DNA of 64,000 nucleotides, from positions 248,001 to 312,000 of the forward strand of contig JAFYSZ010000001.1 in the NCBI GenBank assembly GCA_017559135.1. Reading direction: 5' to 3'. This document shows positions 57,926-64,000 of the stretch, one piece after another. How positions within the stretch are numbered: position 1 is the stretch's first letter; every line of letters begins with the position of its first letter. The position numbers and the translations under genes were made by a program. The notes under the pieces are model-generated. The model worked only from the letters and a program-made list of their open reading frames with translations. It was not told the DNA's origin and searched no databases. The stretch comes from Bacteroidales bacterium. Lineage in GTDB: Bacteria; Bacteroidota; Bacteroidia; Bacteroidales; P3.

Positions 57926-58576
57926 TTATTGCATAAATACAAATTGAATAATATTTGCTCCCATCTTCAATGCTTTCAATCTATTTTCATAAGGATCGTT
58001 GTGAACACTACCATCTTCCCAACCATCTCCTAAATCACATTCAAAAGAATAGAAACATATCAATCTATTTTCATAAAACAAACCAAAACCTTGTGGGGTT
58101 TTATTGTCGTGTTCATGAATTTTTGGAAGTCCGTTAGGAAAATCATATTTTTGATGATAAATAGGGTGGTTGTAAGGTAGTTCAACCCATTGCAATTCAG
58201 GAAATACTTTTAGAATTTCTTCTCTTACGTATTTATCCATACCATAGTTATCATCAATATGTAAAAATCCACCACCTAAAAGGTAATTCCTTAAATTTTC
58301 TGCTTCTTGAGGAGAAAATACAACATTTCCATGACCTGTCATGTGTAAAATAGGATAGAGGAATATTTCACTACTACCAACCTCTACGGTAGGATAATTT
58401 TCTGATAGGTTAGTTTTTAGATTTTCATTGCAAAATTTTATGAGATTTGTAAGAGAGGTAGGATTAGCATACCAATCTCCACCACCATTATATTTTAATA
58501 ATGCAATGGAAGTTTGAGATTGAGATATATTTAGCAACAATAGACTAATAAATATAAATAATAGTTTTTTTTTCAT
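57926..58576 (-). CDS. DUF4159 exported protein
   Basis: A 216-residue protein with a signal peptide (ending near ISQSQ). The DUF4159 fold, related to glutamine amidotransferase-like domains, is seen in the order ALLKYNGGGDWYANPTSLTNLIKF, LYPILHMTGHGNVVFSPQEAENLRNYLLGGGFLHIDDN (marked by MTGHG and GGFLHIDD), then FPELQWVELPYNHPIYHQKYDF and WEDGSVHNDPYENRLKALKMGANII. Function unknown. It shares the operon with RsmE (2 bp away) and MarC. Confidence 0.9.
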   Translation of the reverse strand: MKKKLLFIFISLLLLNISQSQTSIALLKYNGGGDWYANPTSLTNLIKFCNENLKTNLSENYPTVEVGSSEIFLYPILHMTGHGNVVFSPQEAENLRNYLLGGGFLHIDDNYGMDKYVREEILKVFPELQWVELPYNHPIYHQKYDFPNGLPKIHEHDNKTPQGFGLFYENRLICFYSFECDLGDGWEDGSVHNDPYENRLKALKMGANIIQFVFMQ

Positions 58577-58578
58577 TA

Positions 58579-59286
58579 CTACATATTTACAAAATGTATG
58601 CTTTGCAATGCAAAAAGAGCAGCTGTCTCAGTTCTTAAACGACTTTCACCTAATGTTATTGCTTGAAATCCTTTGTTAAGAGCCAATTCTACTTCTTTTT
58701 TAGAAAAATCACCCTCAGGACCAATTAAAATCAATACATCTTCTCCTTTATTATAACTTTCTTTTATACTTGTTCTTCCCTCAGGGTTGCAATAAGCAAT
58801 AAATTTCTTTGTTTCATTAGAATTTATCAACTCCATAAAATCTGCATTCTCATTCAACTCTGGCATATATGCTTTTAGAGATTGTTTAAGAGCAGAAATC
58901 ATAATTTTTTCTAAACGCTCTCTTTTTATAGATGTTCTTTCGCTATGTTCTCCTATGAAAAAAGAAATTTTATCTACTCCCATTTCAACCGCTTTCTCTA
59001 AAAACCATTCCATTCTATTCATATTCTTAGTAGGAGCAACTGCTATATGAACCCTAAAATCACGTTTACCATACTCATCTTGTACTTTTGTTACCAAAAA
59101 ACTACAAGATTTAGGATTAGTATCGTAAATTTCCGCAAAAACAAATCTGCCTTTACCATTGGTAAGGCAGATTATATCTTTTTCTCTAAGTCTTAATACT
59201 TTAATACAATGTGTGGATTCTTCCTTATTTAAAGAATAATATTCTCCTTCGTTGAGTTCTAAATCCGGTGTATAAAAAAGGTGCAT
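58579..59286 (-). CDS. rsmE: 16S rRNA m3U1498 methyltransferase RsmE
   Basis: A 235-residue SPOUT methyltransferase. The N-terminal PUA-like part reads HCIKVLRLREKDIICLTNGKG. The C-terminal knotted domain has LIGPEGDFSKKEVELA and LGESRLRTETAALFAL. It methylates U1498 in the ribosomal decoding centre. The ATG at 59286 is preferred to one at 59310 because the standard N-terminus begins MHxFY; the longer start would run into the stop region of the upstream gene. Confidence 0.95.
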   Translation of the reverse strand: MHLFYTPDLELNEGEYYSLNKEESTHCIKVLRLREKDIICLTNGKGRFVFAEIYDTNPKSCSFLVTKVQDEYGKRDFRVHIAVAPTKNMNRMEWFLEKAVEMGVDKISFFIGEHSERTSIKRERLEKIMISALKQSLKAYMPELNENADFMELINSNETKKFIAYCNPEGRTSIKESYNKGEDVLILIGPEGDFSKKEVELALNKGFQAITLGESRLRTETAALFALQSIHFVNM

Positions 59287-59293
59287 AACATTA

Positions 59294-60037
59294 TTAAAGA
59301 GAGAATGCAAATCCTAATTCAACAACTGTACTAAGTGCAGGATCATTTGAGAATACTTTTTCTCCTGCTATATATCCATCATTCACGTAACGTCCTTGGT
59401 AAGTATCGGTATAACCTAACTCTCCTTGAATACCAAAACTTCCTCTGAAACGAAGATTTGGTGAAAGTTCTGTCATAAATCCTATAAGAAATCTTGCTGA
59501 TGGAATAAAATGCGATGCCTTTATTGAATTAGAAGGATCTTTTTGAACATATATCAAATTCTCTCCGACAGCAAAGTCTCTTTGTCCTAATAATAAATTA
59601 CCTCCTGCTGCTAATTGAAAAAATAAACTTGCAGTTGGTCGAGTTGTTACGTAAATTGATGCACTCGCCATAAGAGGTATGTAAGTATATGTTTTATATC
59701 TTCCAAATTCTACTTCTTCGTTAGCTCCTGTTGCATTATGATTTATGCCTAAACCAGGATATACTTGCACACCTGTATGAAATCCCCAAGCCAAAGAACC
59801 TTTATTTGTCTTATTATATGGTCTTATTCTATTCTCATAACCAACGGTAACACCAACACTCCAAGGATTTGTAAAGCTTTGTTGAGTTGCTATTTGGTTT
59901 GACGAAACGTGTACATTTAACAAATTTTCTGGAAAGTTTCTATGCCATTTTCCTGTTCTCCAATCGCCACCACGTTGTGCAAATAAACTGATAGAGAATA
60001 AAATAGCTAAGCCTAAAAAGATAGTTGTTTTCTTCAT
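59294..60037 (-). CDS. Outer-membrane beta-barrel protein
   Basis: A 247-residue protein: signal peptide (ending near ISLFAQRG), then eight or so amphipathic strands (SVGVTVGYENRIRPY, LAWGFHTGVQVYPGLGI, YTYIPLMASASIYVTTRP, LFFQLAAGGNLLLGQ, IPSARFLIGFMTE, LRFRGSFGIQGELGYTD) and a C-terminal aromatic strand ending ELGFAFSL. This is the layout of small porin-like barrels of Bacteroidota; the ligand is unknown. It is first in the leftward run toward rsmE and clpC. Confidence 0.78.
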   Translation of the reverse strand: MKKTTIFLGLAILFSISLFAQRGGDWRTGKWHRNFPENLLNVHVSSNQIATQQSFTNPWSVGVTVGYENRIRPYNKTNKGSLAWGFHTGVQVYPGLGINHNATGANEEVEFGRYKTYTYIPLMASASIYVTTRPTASLFFQLAAGGNLLLGQRDFAVGENLIYVQKDPSNSIKASHFIPSARFLIGFMTELSPNLRFRGSFGIQGELGYTDTYQGRYVNDGYIAGEKVFSNDPALSTVVELGFAFSL

Positions 60038-60079
60038 TTTACTATTTCTATGTTTAATTTTATACTAAAATTCAAAGCC

Positions 60080-60087
60080 CAAAATTA
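60080..60087 (-). promoter_or_regulatory. -7 box of the barrel-rsmE operon promoter
   Basis: TAATTTTG on the minus strand, 42 bp before the ATG at 60037. Confidence 0.5.
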
Positions 60088-60152
60088 CAAATAAAAATAA
60101 TACACGCAAAGTTTTTTATGTTTTTTTGAACTTATGATATTAAGAATTGTTT

Positions 60153-60160
60153 TATTTTTG
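60153..60160 (+). promoter_or_regulatory. -7 box of the fabK-like gene promoter
   Basis: TATTTTTG fits TAnnTTTG, with a possible TTTG at 60125-60128 24 bp upstream. The predicted leader of about 85 nt contains the locus F repeat array. Confidence 0.55.
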
Positions 60161-60172
60161 CAGATAAATAAG

Positions 60173-60249
60173 TCTAAGAAATAAAAAAATAAAACAAAGA
60201 AATAATTTTCTAAAACAAAGAAATAATTTCATAAAACAAAGAAAAAAAA
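60173..60249. repeat. 21-bp tandem AT-rich element, locus F (4 units)
   Basis: Units start at 60173 (TCTAAG), 60194, 60215 and 60236 (ACAAAG each), all exactly 21 bp apart. The array runs right up to the start codon at 60250 and so would be transcribed as the mRNA leader. Confidence 0.85.
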
Positions 60250-61194
60250 ATGAATACAAAACTAACGGAGTTATTTTCTATTAACTACCCTATAATTTCA
60301 GGGGGAATGGTTTGGTGTAGTGGTTGGGAATTAGCCTCAGCCGTAAGTAATCAAGGAGGATTAGGACTATTAGGAGCAGGTTCTATGACACCTGAGATAT
60401 TGGTTGAACACATTAGAAAAACAAAACAAGCAACAGATAAACCTTTTGGAGTAAATATCCCGCTAATGAACCCTATGAGTGGAGAACATATTGAAAAAGT
60501 AATAGAAGAAAAAGTGCCTGTGGTTTTTACTTCGGCGGGAAATCCAGCACTTCACACACAACGCTTAAAGGAAAATGGAATTAAAGTTGTTCATGTGGTT
60601 GCTAATGAAAAATTTGCATTGAAAGCTCAAGCGGCAGGTTGTGATGCAATAGTTGCAGAAGGGTTTGAAGCCGGCGGACACAATGGAAAAGAAGAAACTT
60701 CTACACTTGTACTTGTGCAACAAATTGTAAAAGCAGTAGATATTCCCGTAATAGCAGCAGGAGGTATTGTATGTGGTGAACAAATCTTTGCAATGCTTTC
60801 TCTTGGTGCAGAAGGAGTTCAAATAGGCTCAGCATTTGCAATCAGTAAAGAGTCTTCGGCTCACGAAAACTTTAAAAACGCAGTTGTAAACTCAAAAGAA
60901 GGCGATACAATGTTGTTTTTCCGCAAACTTTCTCCTACAAGATTATTAAAAGGAGGCTTTTTCTCCTCGGTAATGGAAGCCGAAAATCGCGGAGCAAGCA
61001 AAGAAGAACTTTTAGAGTTGATAGGAAAAGGCAGAAGTAAGATAGGAATGTTTGAAGGCGACTTAACAGAAGGGGAATTAGAGATTGGACAAGTAGCAAG
61101 TATGATAAACAAAGTAAGAAGTGTTGAAGAAATATTTGAAGACTTGAAAAGTGGATTTGAATTTGCTAAAAAAAGAATGTTGAATATAAAATAG
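60250..61194 (+). CDS. Nitronate monooxygenase / enoyl-ACP reductase II-like flavoprotein (FabK-like)
   Basis: A 314-residue FMN TIM-barrel protein. It has NYPIISGGMVWCSGWELASAVSNQGGLGLLG at the start (FMN-binding GGLG motif), the VVFTSAGNP strand, EGFEAGGHNG (GGHxG, with catalytic His), VIAAGGIVCGEQI, and GAEGVQIGSAFAIS (phosphate site). The family includes nitronate monooxygenases and FabK enoyl reductases, which sequence inspection alone does not separate cleanly. The shared array type upstream of fabD makes FabK tempting but does not prove it. The glycogen enzyme gene starts 4 bp after its stop. Confidence 0.85.
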   Translation: MNTKLTELFSINYPIISGGMVWCSGWELASAVSNQGGLGLLGAGSMTPEILVEHIRKTKQATDKPFGVNIPLMNPMSGEHIEKVIEEKVPVVFTSAGNPALHTQRLKENGIKVVHVVANEKFALKAQAAGCDAIVAEGFEAGGHNGKEETSTLVLVQQIVKAVDIPVIAAGGIVCGEQIFAMLSLGAEGVQIGSAFAISKESSAHENFKNAVVNSKEGDTMLFFRKLSPTRLLKGGFFSSVMEAENRGASKEELLELIGKGRSKIGMFEGDLTEGELEIGQVASMINKVRSVEEIFEDLKSGFEFAKKRMLNIK

Positions 61195-61198
61195 GAAA

Positions 61199-64000
61199 AT
61201 GAATCGTATAGATTATTTATTTGAAACGAGTTGGGAAGTTTGCAATAAGGTAGGAGGAATACATACGGTAGTATCAACAAAGGCTAAAACCTTGATTGAT
61301 ACTATTCAAGGTAGTTTAATACTTATTGGTCCCGATATTTGCAAAGACAAATTAGAAAATCCGGAGTTTGAAGAAGACGATTCTTTATTTAAATCTTGGA
61401 AACAATACATACGAACAAGAGGATTAAGAATAAGAGTGGGTAGATGGAAAATTGTTGGTGAACCAATAGTTTTTTTAGTTGATTTTTCGCCATATTTTTC
61501 TCAGAAAGATGAGATTTTTTCAGACTTTTGGGAAGCCTATGGTTTAGATAGCATAACAGGAAGTTGGGATTATATTGAACCTTGTTTGTTTGGCTATGCT
61601 GCTGCAAAGGTTATAGAAAGTTTTTATGAATTTTACGCCTCTGCAAGAGATATTATAATAGCACAATTTCACGAATGGATGACTGGAAGTGGTATTTTAT
61701 ATCTCAAAAAATATTGTCCACAAATAGCAACAGCGTTCACAACACACGCAAGCGTATTAGGACGTTGTTTGGCGGGCAATAATATGGCACTTTATAGTTC
61801 TTTACAACATTACGAAGGTGATAATGTAGCTAATCAATTTAATATAAGGGCAAAATACTCGATGGAAAAATTATCTGCTTTGAATGCAGATGTATTTACT
61901 ACCGTAAGCGAAATTACAAATGCTGAATGCAAACAATTTTTCAAAAAATCGGCAGATGTAATCACACCAAATGGATTTGAAAATGACTTTGTGCCAACGG
62001 CAGAATCCTATGAAGAAATATCAAACGCATCTCGAAAAAAAATAATTTCAGTAGCAGAGAAATTAACTTCTACAAAAATTTCACCAGATGCCTTTTTGAT
62101 AATAAATTCAGGGCGTTATGAATTTAAGAACAAAGGAATAGACGTATTTATTAAGGCATTAGGCAAACTAAATAAATTAAACATAGAAAGAGAAGTTGTA
62201 GCCGTTATCGCCGTTCCTGCATATAATGTAGACGAACAAAGTGATCCTATATTAAATGAAATAAGGGCTAATAATATTAACAATTTGCAATCAGAAAAAG
62301 TAAAGATTATTTTCATACCATCTTACTTAGATGGAAAAGATGGCTTAGTTAATATTCCGTATTTTGATTTTTTGACAGGATTTGATCTATCAATTTTCCC
62401 TTCTTACTACGAACCATGGGGATATACGCCTATGGAAAGTCTTGCTTTTGGAGTTCCAAGCATAACAACAAGTTTAGCAGGATTTAGTCGTTGGATGAGT
62501 AGCGACGAATATGATATTGATAAAGTTCTTACGGTAATTGAACGTACAGATGATAATACAGAAGATGTAATTCAAAATATAAAATCAACGATTGAAATAT
62601 TTTTAAGATACAGTCTTGAAGAAAGAAAAGAAATAAGAGCAAAAGCAATGAAACTTTCTTCAAAAGTAGTTTGGGATCGTTTAATATACAATTATCTTGC
62701 AGCGTATAAAATTGCAAAAACAAAGGTTGAATTTAGAAGAGAACGATATAGTCATAAACAATCTCGTTGCGATGAATTTGTTCATCAAACAAATAGGGGT
62801 GAAGAAGCTATTTGGAAAAAAATATTCGTAAAACAAAAAATGCCTTCAAAGTTAGAATTTCTTCAAATATTGAGTAAAAATCTTTGGTGGACTTGGAACA
62901 ATGAAGCATACGAGTTATTTGAATATATAGATAAGGAAAAATTTTTAAGATATGAGCGTTCTCCAATACATTTATTAGAATCCTTATCACAAGAAGAGAT
63001 AGAAAATCTTTTAAATGACAAAGTTTTCCTAAAAAAGATGGAAAATGTAGAAAAACTTTATAACTCATATATGCAAAAAGCAGAAAGCAAAGAAGGAGAG
63101 ATGATTGCGTATTTTAGTATGGAGTTTGGCTTGCATGATACTTTGAAAATATTTAGTGGAGGATTGGGAATGTTGGCTGGAGATTACTTAAAACAAGCAA
63201 GCGATTCAAATAAAAATATGATAGGAATTGGTTTGCTATATAGAAATGGTTACTTCACACAACAAATAACAAAAGAAGGTGTTCAAATTTCGGCACAATA
63301 TCCACAAAAATTTACACAGCTACCACTTCAAGCCGAAAAAGATGAAAACGGATTATGGAGAAAAATCACGTTATCTTTTCCTGGACGAAACATTTACGCA
63401 AAAATTTGGCGTTGTGATGTAGGAAGGATTCCGCTTTACTTGCTTGATACTGATATTGAAGAAAATAATATTGAAGATAGAACGATTAGTAATCAACTTT
63501 ATGGAGGGGATTGGGAGAATCGTTTGAAACAAGAAATTCTTTTAGGAATTGGAGGCGTAAGATTAGTAGAAGAATTAAAACTTCCTGTGGTTTTATATCA
63601 TAATAATGAAGGACATTCAGCTTTTTCAAGCCTTGAAAGAATGAGAAACTACATTCAAAAGAAATCTCTCACTTTCAAACAAGCACAAGAATTAGTAAGA
63701 AGCAGTACATTGTTTACAACTCACACGCCTGTACCTGCTGGACACGATGCTTTTTCGGAAGAATTGATGCGAACTTATTTGGGATATTTTGCAGAACAAC
63801 TTCATATAAGTTGGGAAGAGTTTTTTGCTCTTGGAAAAGATGGAGAAAACAAAGATTCCAAGTTTTCAATGAGTGTATTAGCAATAAACTTTTCACAATA
63901 TGTAAATGGAGTAAGCCGAATACATGCAAGAGTGAGTAGGGATATGTTTTCTTATCTATACAAAGGTTATTTCCCAAAAGAATTACATATAGATTATGTA
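61199..64000 (+). CDS. Glycogen synthase (GT3-like) / alpha-glucan phosphorylase (GT35) fusion, cut by window end
   Basis: Starts at the ATG at 61199 and stays open for 934 codons to the window edge. The N-terminal half (about 1-540) is a glycogen synthase-type glycosyltransferase: ETSWEVCNKVGGIHTVVSTK, AQFHEWMTGSG, and the GT3 hallmark YYEPWGYTPMESLAFGVPS. From about residue 551 it is an alpha-glucan phosphorylase of the short TIGR02094 class: NLWWTWNNEA, AYFSMEFGLHDTLKIFSGGLGMLAGDYLK (seen as MEFG and GGLGMLAGD), LYHNNEGHSAF, FTTHTPVPAGHD. The pairing is known from Bacteroidota and joins glycogen building and breakdown in one chain. The PLP lysine region lies beyond the window. Confidence 0.9.
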   Translation, partial: MNRIDYLFETSWEVCNKVGGIHTVVSTKAKTLIDTIQGSLILIGPDICKDKLENPEFEEDDSLFKSWKQYIRTRGLRIRVGRWKIVGEPIVFLVDFSPYFSQKDEIFSDFWEAYGLDSITGSWDYIEPCLFGYAAAKVIESFYEFYASARDIIIAQFHEWMTGSGILYLKKYCPQIATAFTTHASVLGRCLAGNNMALYSSLQHYEGDNVANQFNIRAKYSMEKLSALNADVFTTVSEITNAECKQFFKKSADVITPNGFENDFVPTAESYEEISNASRKKIISVAEKLTSTKISPDAFLIINSGRYEFKNKGIDVFIKALGKLNKLNIEREVVAVIAVPAYNVDEQSDPILNEIRANNINNLQSEKVKIIFIPSYLDGKDGLVNIPYFDFLTGFDLSIFPSYYEPWGYTPMESLAFGVPSITTSLAGFSRWMSSDEYDIDKVLTVIERTDDNTEDVIQNIKSTIEIFLRYSLEERKEIRAKAMKLSSKVVWDRLIYNYLAAYKIAKTKVEFRRERYSHKQSRCDEFVHQTNRGEEAIWKKIFVKQKMPSKLEFLQILSKNLWWTWNNEAYELFEYIDKEKFLRYERSPIHLLESLSQEEIENLLNDKVFLKKMENVEKLYNSYMQKAESKEGEMIAYFSMEFGLHDTLKIFSGGLGMLAGDYLKQASDSNKNMIGIGLLYRNGYFTQQITKEGVQISAQYPQKFTQLPLQAEKDENGLWRKITLSFPGRNIYAKIWRCDVGRIPLYLLDTDIEENNIEDRTISNQLYGGDWENRLKQEILLGIGGVRLVEELKLPVVLYHNNEGHSAFSSLERMRNYIQKKSLTFKQAQELVRSSTLFTTHTPVPAGHDAFSEELMRTYLGYFAEQLHISWEEFFALGKDGENKDSKFSMSVLAINFSQYVNGVSRIHARVSRDMFSYLYKGYFPKELHIDYV

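Noticed and set aside
1..64000. CRISPR arrays, insertion sequences, prophage or secretion-system islands
   Set aside because: The only regularly spaced repeats are the 21-bp tandem units, which have no unique spacers. No transposase, integrase or cas-like gene was seen.

Overview
This window is a 64 kb piece of a bacterial chromosome from the phylum Bacteroidota, most likely order Bacteroidales. The DNA is AT-rich. Promoters carry the Bacteroidota -7 box TAnnTTTG instead of an E. coli -10. The gene set is also typical of the phylum: a MurF-alanine racemase fusion, FKBP lipoproteins, an OstA-like protein, a long NusB, a single-chain GcvP, a GLPGLI-type protein, and a glycogen synthase-phosphorylase fusion. 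Almost all of it is ordinary, tightly packed housekeeping sequence. I see no insertion sequence, CRISPR array, prophage or rRNA operon.

Layout. 1-4.8 kb: two tandem TrkH potassium channel subunits (the first cut by the window edge), the converging murF-alr fusion and a DUF454 membrane protein. 4.9-10.1 kb: glutamate dehydrogenase, an AbrB-type regulator coupled to a membrane acyltransferase, a BadF/NagK-type sugar kinase and PurA. 10.1-20.9 kb: a long rightward run with a PepSY-like protein, an OstA/LptA-like protein, GrpE-DnaJ, an NrnA-type DHH phosphoesterase, three consecutive FKBP prolyl isomerases, a DEDDh exonuclease, an FAH-family hydrolase and RecN. 20.9-25.4 kb (leftward): an exported YD-repeat-like protein, two duplicated lipoproteins, a nitrilase/omega-amidase, an LRR protein and RibF. 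25.5-28 kb: a thioesterase, IlvE and a GT9 heptosyltransferase.

28-35 kb is a phosphate-acquisition island. A histidine kinase/response regulator pair diverges from a porin-pstS-pstC-pstA-pstB operon, and the shared intergenic region holds 11-bp-spaced TGTAAC-type direct repeats that look like Pho boxes. Then follow a GLPGLI-PNGase F-like fusion, a 1072-residue helicase IV-like protein (nuclease-like insert, zinc ribbons, HRDC-like tail), GcvP, a nitroreductase, FabD, an orphan phage-replication-like protein and tRNA-Ser(GGA). 45.8-50.6 kb: NusB, a DUF1573 lipoprotein, YajC, YbbR, a pyruvyltransferase and a GT2. 50.5-60 kb is a leftward envelope and stress cluster: a MurU-like nucleotidyltransferase, a PgpH-like HD phosphohydrolase, an Mla-type ABC pair, ClpC, MarC, DUF4159, RsmE and an outer-membrane barrel. 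60.2-64 kb: a FabK/nitronate monooxygenase-like enzyme and the glycogen synthase-phosphorylase fusion, which runs off the window.

The most unusual signal is an AT-rich element repeated in tandem with an exact 21-bp period at six places: next to gdhA, upstream of the sugar kinase, inside the coding sequence of ribF, between the PNGase-like gene and the helicase, upstream of fabD and in the leader of the fabK-like gene. Units begin with WCWWWGAAA, and I do not recognise the family. Other points of interest are a palindromic divergent promoter between ribF and the thioesterase, a perfect 21-bp inverted repeat near 23.1 kb, and the GLPGLI-PNGase fusion.
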